From assembly GCA_031180665.1 (NCBI GenBank), contig JAPSLP010000013.1, forward strand, positions 56,761 to 120,760: a stretch of DNA of 64,000 bases, read 5' to 3'. Position numbers and translations under genes: made by a program. The notes beneath the pieces are model-generated. The model was not told the origin of the DNA. It ran no database searches and saw nothing but the letters and a program-made list of their open reading frames with translations. This document shows positions 9,710 to 18,782 of this stretch, in pieces. The stretch's first letter is position 1; every line of letters begins with the position of its first letter. Source of the stretch: Cupriavidus sp. (GTDB lineage Bacteria; Pseudomonadota; Gammaproteobacteria; Burkholderiales; Burkholderiaceae).

Positions 9710-10693
9710 TCACCTTGTGGTTCGTATCCGTCGTGCCGGCTTCTCGCCGGTTTCCATCTCCGCCGCCGCCAACCGCAAACAATCCACCAGATGCTCCGCG
9801 CTGGCGCCCAGTCCGGCCTCGCGCGATGCCCGCAGCGTGATGATCCCCACCGGCGGCAACTCGATCGGCACGGCGATATTCAGCACATCGAGCCGGCCTT
9901 CGCTGACGAACTGCCTGGCCACCGAGCGTGCGAGAAAGCCCACCGCGTCCCGCTGCGCGACGAAGGTCGATACCGCGAGATAGGACGACGTCTCGATCCG
10001 GTCGGAGGGCGGTTCCAACCCCTGGGCCAGAAACGCCTGCTCCAGCTTGACCCGCAGCGAGGCCCAGGGCGGCGGCATTACGCAGGGCAGCTCCGCCAGG
10101 TCGGCCCAACTGGCCCTGCGCTTGCCGGCGAGCGGATGTCCGGGCCGGACCACGGCCACCATCGGCTCGTTGTATAGCGCCTCGGTGGCAAGGTCGGGCG
10201 CCGCATAGCCCGGTTCCAGCCGGCCCACGATCAGGTCCAGTTCGGACAGCCGCAGCTTGGGCAGCAGATGCGTGAGATCGCCTTCCTCGATCAGCACGGT
10301 AGCCTGCGCCGAGCGCGCTTTCAGCCGCGCGGTGGCGCGCGCCAGCAGCACCGGCAGCGCGGCGCCCATCGCGCCGACGCGGACGCGGCCGGCGGCGCCG
10401 GTATCGACGGCTTCGATCTCCTCGCGCGTGCGATCGTATTGGGCCAGCACGCGGCGCGAGAAGCGGATCAGCGCTTCGCCGGCCGCGGTCGGCTCGGTGC
10501 CGCGCGTCGAGCGGGAGAACAGCACCAGGCCGAGCATCTTCTCGACCTCGGTCAGCGTCTTGGACACCGCGGGCTGGCTGATCGACAGGAATTCGGCGGT
10601 CTTGCCCAGATGGCGGAACTCGTCGAGCGCCACCAGCAACTGCAGATGGCGTAACTTGATGTTGGAGCGCAGCGCGCGGTCGATATGGGGCAT
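9710..10693 (-). CDS. LysR-family regulator of the adjacent sugar-acid cassette
   Basis: Transcription factor of about 327 residues. An N-terminal winged helix-turn-helix (RHLQLLVALDEFRHLGKTAEFLSISQPAVSK type) is followed by a ligand-binding domain of type 2 periplasmic-binding fold. The sequence resembles the GbpR/PcaQ branch of LysR proteins. It is divergent from the Bug receptor at 10849, the classic LysR arrangement, so it most likely controls 10849-17483 in response to the substrate or an intermediate. Confidence 0.88.
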   Translation of the reverse strand: MPHIDRALRSNIKLRHLQLLVALDEFRHLGKTAEFLSISQPAVSKTLTEVEKMLGLVLFSRSTRGTEPTAAGEALIRFSRRVLAQYDRTREEIEAVDTGAAGRVRVGAMGAALPVLLARATARLKARSAQATVLIEEGDLTHLLPKLRLSELDLIVGRLEPGYAAPDLATEALYNEPMVAVVRPGHPLAGKRRASWADLAELPCVMPPPWASLRVKLEQAFLAQGLEPPSDRIETSSYLAVSTFVAQRDAVGFLARSVARQFVSEGRLDVLNIAVPIELPPVGIITLRASREAGLGASAEHLVDCLRLAAAEMETGEKPARRIRTTR

Positions 10694-10744
10694 GCCGCGC
10701 AGTCTACCTCGCGGCCTACTTAACGGGAAGGTTATGAAGCAATG

Positions 10745-10764
10745 ACGATATTGGATTGGATCGT
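10745..10764. promoter_or_regulatory. Possible LysR operator
   Basis: Short inverted repeat ACGAT-N10-ATCGT midway between divergent genes. LysR boxes are usually T-N11-A, so this is near but not exactly the expected form. Suggestive only. Confidence 0.3.
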
Positions 10765-10848
10765 TATGTCATAGCCGGACACAATGCCGCCCATGGCGTT
10801 GCCTCGATGCACGCCGGCCACCACCGATAACACAGTGCGAGGACGACA

Positions 10849-11883
10849 ATGAACCAAGGTTCCCCCACCAATCCCGCTCGCCGCCGTCTGATCCTGGGCG
10901 CCAGCGCCGGCGTTGCCACCGCCGCCGCGGCAGCGGCTACCGGTACCGCCGGCATGCTGCTGGCCAGGAGCGCCAGCGCCGCCGCCTATCCCGAACGCCC
11001 GATCACCTTCATCTGCCCGTGGCCGGTCGGCGGCACTGCCGACCAGTCGATGCGCGCGCTGTGCCAGGTCGCCTCCGGCATCCTGAAACAGTCGATCGTC
11101 GTCGAGAACCGCGCGGGCGCCTCGGGCATGATCGGCACCCGCGCGCTGGCGCGGGCCAAGCCCGACGGCTACACCATCGGCCAGATCCCGATCTCGGTGA
11201 CGCGCTTCTCGCAGCTCGGCATGCTCGAGATCGATCCGCGCACCGAGCTGACCTATCTGGCGCGCACCTCGGGCCAGACCTTCGGCATCGCGGTGCCGGC
11301 CGGTTCGCCCTACAAGACCCTGCAGGATGTCGGGGCCGCGGCCAAGGCCAACCCCGGCAAGCTGACCTACGCCCACGCCGGCATCGGCGGTGCGACCCAT
11401 GTCGGCATGGAGCAGTTCGCGCTGGCCGCCGGCGTGCGCTTCAACGCGATTGCCTACAAGGGCGGCTCGGCGGCGCTGCAGGATGTGCTCGGCGGTCAGG
11501 TCGACCTGCTGGCCGATTCCAGCTCGTGGGCACCGCATGTCGAATCCGGCAAGCTGCGGCTGCTGGCGACCTGGGGCGAGCAGCGGACGCCGCGCTTCAA
11601 GGACACGCCGACGCTGCGCGAGCTCGGCTACGACGTCGTGGTCGAAGCGCCCAACGGCATCGGCGCACCGAAAGGGCTGGACCCGGCAATCGAGAAGCAG
11701 CTGCGCGACGCCTTCCGTGCCGCGGTCGCCAGCAAGGAGTTCAAGCAGGTCGCCGCGCGCATCGACGCGCCGGTGATGTACCTGGACGGGCCGGACTACA
11801 AGAAGTACGTGGCGGCGGTCTACGAGCAGGAGACGCAGCTGATCCAGCGGCTCAAGCTGAAGGAAATGCTGCAGCAGAGCTGA
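10849..11883 (+). CDS. Bug/TctC-family periplasmic solute receptor
   Basis: Periplasmic binding protein of about 344 residues with a long twin-arginine-like leader (ARRRLILGAS... ending ASAAA). Family motifs include [29 protein letters not shown] and KPDGYT near the N-terminus and the AYKGG block in the middle. Bug proteins bind carboxylates and are abundant in Bordetella and Cupriavidus, often without TctAB membrane proteins, as here. As first gene of the cassette it likely binds the acid that the following enzymes degrade. Confidence 0.88.
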   Translation: MNQGSPTNPARRRLILGASAGVATAAAAAATGTAGMLLARSASAAAYPERPITFICPWPVGGTADQSMRALCQVASGILKQSIVVENRAGASGMIGTRALARAKPDGYTIGQIPISVTRFSQLGMLEIDPRTELTYLARTSGQTFGIAVPAGSPYKTLQDVGAAAKANPGKLTYAHAGIGGATHVGMEQFALAAGVRFNAIAYKGGSAALQDVLGGQVDLLADSSSWAPHVESGKLRLLATWGEQRTPRFKDTPTLRELGYDVVVEAPNGIGAPKGLDPAIEKQLRDAFRAAVASKEFKQVAARIDAPVMYLDGPDYKKYVAAVYEQETQLIQRLKLKEMLQQS

Positions 11884-11897
11884 TCGCGCAAGCCGCG

Positions 11898-11938
11898 GAT
11901 TGCCGATTACCGATTGCCGATTGCCGATTGCCGATTGC
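11898..11938. repeat. 7-bp tandem repeat upstream of the dehydratase gene
   Basis: Almost six copies of GATTGCC, the second being GATTACC, in the gap between the Bug receptor and the dehydratase. The array lies 27 bases before the chosen GTG start, so copy-number change would alter spacing to the ribosome-binding region. Confidence 0.85.
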
Positions 11939-11964
11939 TCCCCCAACCACAGGAATTGTTCGAC

Positions 11965-13488
11965 GTGAACGTCAATGCCGTCATCCGCCTGCACGCCAAC
12001 GACAACGTGCTGATCGCCCGCCAGGACCTGGCGCTGGGACAGCCGCTGCCCGAGCTTGGCGTGCGGGCGCGGGCCCAGGTGCCGGCCGGCCACAAGATCG
12101 CGGCCTGCGCGATCCCGAAGGGCGAGCCGGTGCGCAAGTACGACACCGTGATCGGCGTCGCGGACCGCGATATCGCAGCCGGCGAGCACGTGCATTCGCA
12201 CAACCTGAAGCTGGTCGATTTCTATCGCGATCCCGCTTTCTGCAGCGATGTGCGGCCGGTCGACTATGTGCCCGAAGCCGAGCGTGCGACCTTCCAGGGC
12301 TTCGTGCGCGCCGACGGCCGCGTCGGCACGCGCAATTTCATCGGCATCCTGTCGTCGGTCAACTGCTCGGCCACCGTGATCCGGCATATCGCCGACCATT
12401 TCACGCGGGAGCGGCTGGCGGCCTATCCCAATGTCGACGGCGTGGTGGCGTTTGCCCATGGCACGGGTTGCGGCATGTCCTCGCCCAGCGAGCATTTCGA
12501 TCTGCTGCGTCGCACGCTGGCCGGCTACGCGCGCCATCCGAATCTGGCCGGCGTGCTGATCGTGGGGCTTGGCTGCGAACGCAATCAGGTCGCCTCGCTG
12601 GTCGAGTCGCAGCAACTGGAGCCCGGCAGGCATCTGCATACGATGGTGATGCAGGACACCGGCGGCACGCGCGAGACCATCGCCGCCGGTATCCGCGCGA
12701 TCGAGTCGATGCTGCCGGCAGCGAATGCCGCGCAACGCCAGCCGGTGTCCGCCTGCCACCTGAAGATCGGCCTGGAGTGCGGCGGCTCCGACGGGTTCTC
12801 CGGCATCACCGCCAATCCCGCGCTGGGCGCGGCGATGGACATCCTGGTGCGCCACGGCGGCACCGCGATCCTGTCGGAAACACCCGAGATTCATGGCGTC
12901 GAATACATGCTGACGCGGCGCGCCGTCTCGCCGGAGGTCGGGCAGAAGCTGCTGGACCGGCTGGCCTGGTGGGAGCGCTACACCGCCGGCCACAATGCGC
13001 AGTTCAACGGTGTGGTCGGCCACGGCAACCAGCAGGGCGGCCTCGCCAATATCTTCGAGAAGTCGCTGGGCTCCGCGATGAAGGGCGGCACCACGCCGCT
13101 GCAGGCGGTCTACGAATACGCCGAGCCCATCGACAAGGCCGGCTTCGTCTTCATGGATTCGCCCGGCTATGACCCGGTGGCGGTCACCGGCCAGATCGCC
13201 AGCGGCGCCAATCTGATCTGCTTCACCACCGGCCGCGGCTCGATGTTCGGCTCCAAGCCCGCGCCGACCATCAAGCTGGCGTCCAACACGCCGATGTACC
13301 GGCGCCTGGCCGACGACATGGACATCAATTGCGGCGTCATCGTCGACGGCGAACTGACCGTGGCCGAGATGGGGCAGCGCATCTTCGAACATATCCTGCG
13401 TGTGGCCTCCGGCGACAAGACCCGCAGCGAGCTGCTCGGCCTGGGCGACAACGAATTCGTGCCCTGGCATATGGGCATCGTCAGCTGA
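11965..13488 (+). CDS. UxaA/GarD-family sugar-acid dehydratase
   Basis: Enzyme of about 507 residues in the altronate/galactarate dehydratase family: an N-terminal SAF domain (to about residue 90) followed by a large catalytic domain with GFVRADGRVGTRNF, GTGCGMSS, ECGGSDGFSGITANP and FTTGRGSMFG. Members dehydrate altronate, galactarate or related acids to 2-keto-3-deoxy acids using a metal. The GTG at 11965 was chosen for the AGGA before it; an upstream ATG at 11914 would start inside the heptamer repeat. The exact substrate cannot be read from sequence. Confidence 0.85.
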   Translation: MNVNAVIRLHANDNVLIARQDLALGQPLPELGVRARAQVPAGHKIAACAIPKGEPVRKYDTVIGVADRDIAAGEHVHSHNLKLVDFYRDPAFCSDVRPVDYVPEAERATFQGFVRADGRVGTRNFIGILSSVNCSATVIRHIADHFTRERLAAYPNVDGVVAFAHGTGCGMSSPSEHFDLLRRTLAGYARHPNLAGVLIVGLGCERNQVASLVESQQLEPGRHLHTMVMQDTGGTRETIAAGIRAIESMLPAANAAQRQPVSACHLKIGLECGGSDGFSGITANPALGAAMDILVRHGGTAILSETPEIHGVEYMLTRRAVSPEVGQKLLDRLAWWERYTAGHNAQFNGVVGHGNQQGGLANIFEKSLGSAMKGGTTPLQAVYEYAEPIDKAGFVFMDSPGYDPVAVTGQIASGANLICFTTGRGSMFGSKPAPTIKLASNTPMYRRLADDMDINCGVIVDGELTVAEMGQRIFEHILRVASGDKTRSELLGLGDNEFVPWHMGIVS

Positions 13489-13616
13489 TTGGCCATATAG
13501 GGCCGCTTGTGGCCGCTGTGGCTGCTTGCGGTCGCTTCCGACTGCTTGCGGCCAGCTACGCCCGCATGCGGCTGCGTTCACCTGCTCACCGTCCTCTCCA
13601 ACACCTTCATCGCATC

Positions 13617-15092
13617 ATGTCCCTGCAGCTTTCCCACGCCGCGCTGCTGCGCGGCCAGAACCTGATCGGCGCCCAGTGGCAGCCCGCCGCGCGCGGTGAG
13701 CGCCTCGATGTCACCAATCCCGCGGACGGCGCGACGCTGACGCAGGTCGCGGACAGCGGCGCCGAGGACGCGCGCCGCGCCGCCGATGCCGCGCACGCGG
13801 CCTTCGCCGACTGGAGCCGCCGTCCGGCCAGGGAGCGCGCGCGTCTGCTGCAGCGCTGGCATGCGCTGATCCTTGAGCACCAGGAAGACCTGGCGCGCAT
13901 CATCTCGGCCGAGCAGGGCAAGCCGATGCACGAGAGCCGCGGCGAGGTGCAGTACGGCGCCGCGTACGTCGAATGGTTCGCGGCCGAGGCGGTCCGCATC
14001 TGCGGCGACATCGTGGCCGAGGCCGTGCCGGGCCGAAAGATGCTGGTGCTGAAGGAACCGGTCGGCGTGGTGGCGGCGATCACGCCGTGGAACTTCCCCT
14101 TGGCGATGATCGCGCGCAAGATCGCCCCGGCATTGGCGGCCGGCTGCACCGTCGTCGCCAAGCCGGCCGAGGACACGCCGCTGACCGCGCTGGCGCTGGT
14201 GTACCTTGCCGAGCTTGCCGGTGTGCCGGCGGGCGTGCTGAACATCGTCACCGCGTCGCGCGAACGCACGCCCGAGGTGGTCGACGTCTGGCTCGCCGAC
14301 AGCCGCGTGCGCAAGATCACGTTCACCGGCTCGACGCCGGTCGGCAAGCATCTGGCGCGCGAATCCGCATCGACGCTGAAGAAGCTGTCGCTGGAGCTCG
14401 GCGGCAATGCGCCTTTTATCGTGTTCGAGGACGCCGACCTCGACGCCGCGGTCGAAGGGCTGATGGCATCGAAGTTCCGCAACGGCGGCCAGACCTGTGT
14501 CTGCCCCAATCGCATCTACGTGCACGAGGCCGTTCACGACGATTTCGTCGAACGGCTGGCACGCCGCGTCGGCGCGCTGAAGGTCGGCCCGGCCAGCGAG
14601 GAGGGCTCGCAGATCGGCCCGATGATCAATGCGCGCGCGGTCGACAAGATCGCCCGCCATGTCGAGGATGCGGTGGCCAGGGGCGCGCGCGTCGTGACCG
14701 GCGGCAAGCGCATGCGTACCGCGGACGGCCCGCACTACTACGCGCCCACCGTGCTGGTCGGCGCCACGCCGCAGATGGCATTGTCCTGCGAGGAAACCTT
14801 CGGCCCGGTCGCGCCGATCTTCCGCTTCGCGAGCGAGGACGAGGTGATCGGCCACGCCAACGACACGCCCTTTGGGCTCGCCGCCTACTTCTATTCGAAC
14901 GATGTGCGCCGCATCTGGCGCGTCGCGCAGGCGCTGGAGACCGGCATCGTCGGCATCAACGAAGGGGCTATCGCCGCCGAGGCGGCGCCGTTCGGCGGCG
15001 TCAAGGAATCCGGCTATGGCCGCGAGGGTTCGCGCCATGGACTGGACGATTATCTGCATTTGAAGTATTTGTGCCAGGGGCAACTGGACTGA
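13617..15092 (+). CDS. NAD(P)-dependent aldehyde dehydrogenase, GabD-like
   Basis: Aldehyde dehydrogenase of about 491 residues. Catalytic Cys294 lies in [11 protein letters not shown] and general base Glu260 in [18 protein letters not shown] and FTGSTPVGK form the cofactor region. It is closest in feel to succinate- or glutarate-semialdehyde dehydrogenases and also to 2,5-dioxovalerate dehydrogenases. In this cassette it probably oxidises a semialdehyde released after dehydration or aldol cleavage of the sugar acid. The 128 bases before it hold only short GC-rich repeats. Confidence 0.88.
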   Translation: MSLQLSHAALLRGQNLIGAQWQPAARGERLDVTNPADGATLTQVADSGAEDARRAADAAHAAFADWSRRPARERARLLQRWHALILEHQEDLARIISAEQGKPMHESRGEVQYGAAYVEWFAAEAVRICGDIVAEAVPGRKMLVLKEPVGVVAAITPWNFPLAMIARKIAPALAAGCTVVAKPAEDTPLTALALVYLAELAGVPAGVLNIVTASRERTPEVVDVWLADSRVRKITFTGSTPVGKHLARESASTLKKLSLELGGNAPFIVFEDADLDAAVEGLMASKFRNGGQTCVCPNRIYVHEAVHDDFVERLARRVGALKVGPASEEGSQIGPMINARAVDKIARHVEDAVARGARVVTGGKRMRTADGPHYYAPTVLVGATPQMALSCEETFGPVAPIFRFASEDEVIGHANDTPFGLAAYFYSNDVRRIWRVAQALETGIVGINEGAIAAEAAPFGGVKESGYGREGSRHGLDDYLHLKYLCQGQLD

Positions 15093-15104
15093 GGTCCGCC
15101 GCAG

Positions 15105-15154
15105 CCGTACAACGCTGCAGGCAACCGTACAAGGCCGTACAACGCCGTACAAGG
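15105..15154. repeat. 10-bp direct repeats CCGTACAA(C/G)G
   Basis: CCGTACAA occurs at 15105, 15125, 15135 and 15145, the last three in perfect 10-bp register, in the gap before the aldolase gene. A helical-turn spacing could allow protein binding, but simple slippage is as likely. Confidence 0.75.
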
Positions 15155-15202
15155 CTCGGTCGCCAGGCCCATCGAACCCGCATCGCTTTGACAGGACCCG
15201 TC

Positions 15203-16006
15203 ATGCCCGCATCCAATCCCTTCAAGACCGCATTGGCCGCCCGCCGGCCGCAAATCGGCCTGTGGCTGTCGATGGCCGAGCCGTATCTGGCCGAGGTCGC
15301 GGCCACCGCCGGCTTCGACTGGCTGTTGATCGACGGCGAGCACGCCCCGAACGATGTGCGCAGCATCCTGGCCCAGTTGCAGGCGGTTTCCGCGTATCCG
15401 AGTGCGCCGGTCGTGCGCGCCGTGGCGGGCGATGTCCCGCTGATCAAGCAGTTGCTCGATATCGGCGCCACCACGCTGCTGGTGCCGATGGTCGATACCG
15501 CGGAGCAGGCGCGCATGCTGGTCAGCGCCACGCGCTATCCCCCGCAGGGTATCCGTGGGGTCGGCAGCGCGGTGGCGCGTGCCTCGCGCTGGAGCGGCCG
15601 CGCCGATTATCTCGATGTCGCCGACGACGAGGTCTGCCTGCTGGTGCAGGCCGAGACCGTGACCGCGCTGGCGAATCTGCAGGAGATCTGCGCGGTCGAT
15701 GGCATCGACGGCGTCTTTATCGGGCCGGCCGACCTGGCCGCGTCGATGGGGCATCGCGGCAATCCCGGCCACCCGGAGGTGCAGGCGGCCATCGAGAACG
15801 CGATGCGCACCATCGTCGCCAGCGGCAAGGCCGCGGGCACGCTGACCTCGGATGCCGCGCTGGCGAGGCGCTATCTGGAGCTGGGCTGCACCTTCGTCGC
15901 CACCGGCGTCGACGTGCTGCTGTTCGCCAAGGCCGCGCGCCAGCTGGCCGCGTCTTTCCGCGAGGAAGGCGCCGTCTCCGCACAACGGCCCTCCGCCGCC
16001 TACTGA
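15203..16006 (+). CDS. HpcH/HpaI-family aldolase
   Basis: Class II aldolase of about 267 residues, metal-dependent and related to 4-hydroxy-2-oxoheptanedioate and 2-keto-3-deoxy-glucarate (GarL) aldolases. Visible are [13 protein letters not shown], the metal-ligand region [12 protein letters not shown], the block around [11 protein letters not shown] and the [12 protein letters not shown] motif. ACAGGA lies upstream of the ATG. The product would be pyruvate plus an aldehyde, which suits the neighbouring aldehyde dehydrogenase. Confidence 0.9.
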   Translation: MPASNPFKTALAARRPQIGLWLSMAEPYLAEVAATAGFDWLLIDGEHAPNDVRSILAQLQAVSAYPSAPVVRAVAGDVPLIKQLLDIGATTLLVPMVDTAEQARMLVSATRYPPQGIRGVGSAVARASRWSGRADYLDVADDEVCLLVQAETVTALANLQEICAVDGIDGVFIGPADLAASMGHRGNPGHPEVQAAIENAMRTIVASGKAAGTLTSDAALARRYLELGCTFVATGVDVLLFAKAARQLAASFREEGAVSAQRPSAAY

Positions 16007-16031
16007 ACGCTTTTGCCGATTTCTTCGCACC

Positions 16032-17483
16032 ATGTCCCTGGATAGTTCCACTCGCGACGCCACGTTGCGCGCCCTGCAAGCCATCGTCGGCGACAACGCC
16101 TGCCTCGTCGCCGACGCCGATACCGAGTCCTATGTCACCGATTACCGGCGCATCAGCCGCGGCAAGGCCAGCGTGGTGGTGCTGCCGTCGAGCACCGAGC
16201 AGGTCGCCGCGGTGATGGCGTGGTGCCATGCGCACGACGTGCCCGTGGTGCCGCAGGGCGGCAATACCTCGCTGATGGGCGGCGCGGTGCCGGACACGCG
16301 CGGCGATGCCGTGGTGCTGAACCTGAGCCGCATGAACCGCGTGCTGGCGATCGACACCGTCAACGACACGCTGACCGTGCAGGCCGGCGTGACGCTGGCC
16401 GCCGCACGCGCCGCGGCGGAGGAGGGCGGGCGCCTGTTTCCGCTGCGGATCGGCTCCGAAGGTTCGTGCCAGATCGGCGGCAATCTGTCGACCAATGCCG
16501 GCGGCACCGCGGTGCTGCGCTACGGCAATATGCGCGATCTGGTGCTCGGCATCGAGGCGGTGCTGCCCGATGGGCGCATTTACTCGTCCTTGCGCGGCCT
16601 GCGCAAGGACAACACCGGCTACGACCTGAAGCACCTGTTCATCGGCGCCGAAGGGACGCTCGGCATCATTACTGCCGCGGTGCTGAAGCTGATGCCGCAG
16701 CCGCGTGCGAGCGCGGTGGCCTTCGTCGCGGTGGCGTCGCCGGACGCGGCCGTGCGCCTGTTGGGCGAGGCCAAGCGGCTGTCGGGCGGTGCCGTCACGG
16801 CGTTCGAGCTGATCTCGGGCCCGGCGCTCGACCTCGTGCTCGACTATCTGGGCAATGTCGCTTCGCCGCTGGCGCAGCGGCACGAGTGGATGGTGCTGAT
16901 GGAACTGAGCTCGGGCGCGGACGCCGCGAGCCTCGAGGCGACGCTGCTCGACATCCTCGAAAGCGGGTACGAACAGCAGCTGGTGCAGGATGCCGCGATC
17001 GCGGCCAGCGTCGCCGACGCGCAGACCTTCTGGCGCATCCGCGAGGAAATTTCGGACGCGCAGACGCGCACCGGCGGCAGCATCAAGTGCGATGTGTCGG
17101 TGCCGCTGTCGCGCATCGCGGACTTCGTCGACGAGGCCTCGCGTCGCGTGCTGGAACTGGTGCCCGACGCCCGCATGGTGATCTACGGCCATATGGGAGA
17201 CGGCAACGTCCACTTCAATCCGCTGCGGCCGAAGGACGCCGACGCCAAGGCCTTCCTCGCGCAGTGGTACAAGCCGGTATCCGATCTGGTCGATGGCCTC
17301 GCCCACGGCGAAGGCGGCTCGATCTCGGCCGAGCACGGCATCGGCGCGGTCAAGCGTGACGATCTGCGGCGCTACAAGTCGCAGGTCGAGCTCGAGCTGA
17401 TGTGGCAGGTCAAGCGGGCGCTGGACCCGAAAAATCTAATGAATCCGGGCCGGGTGCTGCCGGCGATGGGCGAGGGCGGCTGA
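16032..17483 (+). CDS. FAD-linked oxidase, D-2-hydroxyacid dehydrogenase type
   Basis: Flavoenzyme of about 483 residues in the GlcD/D-lactate dehydrogenase/D-2-hydroxyglutarate dehydrogenase family. FAD-binding residues are in VPQGGNTSLMGGAVP and GSCQIGGNLSTNAGG; the C-terminal domain has the conserved YGHMGDGNVHFN and SAEHGIGAVK, ending DPKNLMNPGRVLP. It likely oxidises a 2-hydroxy acid to a 2-keto acid and passes electrons to the respiratory chain. It lies 26 bases after the aldolase and is the last gene of the cassette. Confidence 0.88.
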   Translation: MSLDSSTRDATLRALQAIVGDNACLVADADTESYVTDYRRISRGKASVVVLPSSTEQVAAVMAWCHAHDVPVVPQGGNTSLMGGAVPDTRGDAVVLNLSRMNRVLAIDTVNDTLTVQAGVTLAAARAAAEEGGRLFPLRIGSEGSCQIGGNLSTNAGGTAVLRYGNMRDLVLGIEAVLPDGRIYSSLRGLRKDNTGYDLKHLFIGAEGTLGIITAAVLKLMPQPRASAVAFVAVASPDAAVRLLGEAKRLSGGAVTAFELISGPALDLVLDYLGNVASPLAQRHEWMVLMELSSGADAASLEATLLDILESGYEQQLVQDAAIAASVADAQTFWRIREEISDAQTRTGGSIKCDVSVPLSRIADFVDEASRRVLELVPDARMVIYGHMGDGNVHFNPLRPKDADAKAFLAQWYKPVSDLVDGLAHGEGGSISAEHGIGAVKRDDLRRYKSQVELELMWQVKRALDPKNLMNPGRVLPAMGEGG

Positions 17484-17532
17484 GCTTTCGGGTCGCCGCC
17501 CTGGTGTTCAGGCGGCGGCCACGAGCCGGCGC

Positions 17533-17670
17533 GTTCGAGCTGGCAGGCTCAGACTGGCACTTTCGAGCCGGGCCGTTCGAGCCGGCAGGCTCAGGGTGGC
17601 ACTTTCGAGTCCGGCGGTTCGAGCTGGCATGTTCAAGCCGGGCCGTTCAAGCCGGGCCGTTCAAGCCGGC
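17533..17670. repeat. 14-nt tandem repeat array between convergent genes
   Basis: Two 42-nt units (17533-17574 and 17575-17616) start GTTCGAGC and share GGCAGGCTCAG and TGGCACTTTCGAG. A shortened third unit and pure 14-nt units GTTCAAGCCGGGCC follow from 17631. Each 42-mer reads as three 14-nt modules. The stop codon of the DJ-1 gene on the minus strand lies in the last module. Confidence 0.88.
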
Positions 17671-18398
17671 TCGGCCGCCGGCTCCGACAGCCGCAGCGTG
17701 CGCAGCACCGCCTTGGCCACGCCATACGCGCTGCCCGGGTTCTGGCCGGTAATCAGGCGCCCGTCCTCGACCACATACGGCGCGAACGGCAGCATCGCCT
17801 TGCTGTATTGCGCGCCGCGCTTGCCGAGCTCCTGTTCGAGCCCGAACGGCACCGCAAAGTCCCGCTTGGCCATGATCTCCTCGTTCCAGGAGAAGCCGGT
17901 CACGCGCTTGCCCTGCACCAGCAGCTCGCCATTGCCGAGCCTGACGTCCAGCAGGCCGGCCGGGCCGTGGCACACCGCGGCCACCACGCGGCCCTGCTCG
18001 TACATCGCCGCGATCAGCCGCGCCAGCGGCTCGCAACCCGGGAAGTCGAACATCACGCCATGCCCGCCGGTCAGGTAGATGGCATCGAACTCGCCCGGAT
18101 CGACCGACGCCACGTTGACCGTGTCGTTCAGCAGGTCCATGAAGATCCGGTCCTCATAGCGTTTGAAAACACTGCTGCGCATGCCGGCACTTCGTGCAAG
18201 TTCGGACAGCATCAGGCTCTCCGGATCGATCGGGATCATGCCGCCCGACGGCGACGCCAGCTGCAGCGTTTGGCCTGCTTCCTCGGCCACATCCCAGAAG
18301 TGCGTGAGTTCGCTGAGCCACAGGCCGGTACGAAAGCCCACTTTTTGATACTGGTCGACGTTGGTCGCGACCACCAGGATTCGGCGTTGCGCTGCCAT
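17661..18398 (-). CDS. DJ-1/PfpI-family protein (type 1 glutamine amidotransferase-like)
   Basis: Protein of about 245 residues resembling HchA/Hsp31-like members. The nucleophile Cys143 sits in the elbow AVCHGPAGLL, with conserved TGGHGVMFDFP before it. Known members act as deglycases, glyoxalases or chaperones; this one cannot be assigned further. AGGAGG lies at ideal distance from the ATG at 18398. The last residues and stop are encoded by the tandem repeat array, so the C-terminus may vary between strains. Confidence 0.87.
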   Translation of the reverse strand: MAAQRRILVVATNVDQYQKVGFRTGLWLSELTHFWDVAEEAGQTLQLASPSGGMIPIDPESLMLSELARSAGMRSSVFKRYEDRIFMDLLNDTVNVASVDPGEFDAIYLTGGHGVMFDFPGCEPLARLIAAMYEQGRVVAAVCHGPAGLLDVRLGNGELLVQGKRVTGFSWNEEIMAKRDFAVPFGLEQELGKRGAQYSKAMLPFAPYVVEDGRLITGQNPGSAYGVAKAVLRTLRLSEPAAEPA

Positions 18399-18698
18399 GG
18401 GTGCCTCCTGTTTTTCGGGGAAGTTCGAAAGCTGCAAGAAGCGTTCCGCATGGCAAGCGATACGGTAGCGCTTGTCCGAGAATCGCCGCCTTGTGCCTGT
18501 CACCGAGTTGCGACCAAGAGCTAGGCCGAAAAAAAGGCGTCACTGGGGCGCCTTTTTGTACAGCAGATCCGGACACCCCGTTCGACTCGCCTTGCGCGAG
18601 TACGGCTTTCGCCGCTGGGGAGCCCTCAATCTCGTCCGGTCAGTCGCTCCAATCCGCGAAATGCGGGTTAACCCTTGCTCTCGTAAACTCTATTTTCA
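18399..18698. other. Intergenic region between divergent genes
   Basis: No convincing coding frame. It contains the DJ-1 ribosome-binding site at the left, a terminator-like hairpin at 18531-18557, and the region upstream of a sigma-54 promoter at the right. I could not recognise an NtrC-type palindrome in it. Confidence 0.6.
18531..18557. terminator. Orphan bidirectional terminator-like hairpin
   Basis: Perfect 9-bp stem AAAAAGGCG / CGCCTTTTT around a 9-nt loop. Read leftward it ends in seven T residues, rightward in five. It lies between two divergently transcribed genes, where no terminator is expected, so it may end a small RNA or be left from a lost gene. Confidence 0.7.
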
Positions 18699-18713
18699 TG
18701 GCACGGCTATTGC
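18699..18713 (+). promoter_or_regulatory. Sigma-54 promoter upstream of the peptide operon
   Basis: TGGCAC-GGCTA-TTGC is an exact match to the -24/-12 consensus, 70 bases before the RpiR gene. The predicted transcription start falls inside or next to the palindrome at 18715-18730. Nitrogen-scavenging genes downstream make sigma-54 use plausible. Confidence 0.8.
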
Positions 18714-18714
18714 G

Positions 18715-18730
18715 TGTAAATTTGTTTACA
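18715..18730. promoter_or_regulatory. Palindromic operator candidate for the RpiR regulator
   Basis: Perfect inverted repeat TGTAAA-TTTG-TTTACA directly downstream of the -12 element. Its position at the predicted transcription start suggests repression, most likely autoregulation by the RpiR protein encoded next. Confidence 0.6.
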
Positions 18731-18782
18731 TCGATAGCCGTTCGCCGGATGCACCAGATTGCGCCCGGCCCACCGCAGAGCC

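Noticed and set aside
10732..13581. 949-residue open frame on the minus strand over the Bug receptor and dehydratase genes
   Set aside because: It is the antisense shadow of two well-recognised genes in GC-rich DNA; its composition (Gln, Arg, His, Asp, Gly) fits codon-shadow protein and shows no domain.
17555..17612. TGGCAC sequences within the 14-nt repeats as sigma-54 promoters
   Set aside because: The -12 part reads AGCC or AGTC instead of TTGC, and the copies are parts of the repeat unit.
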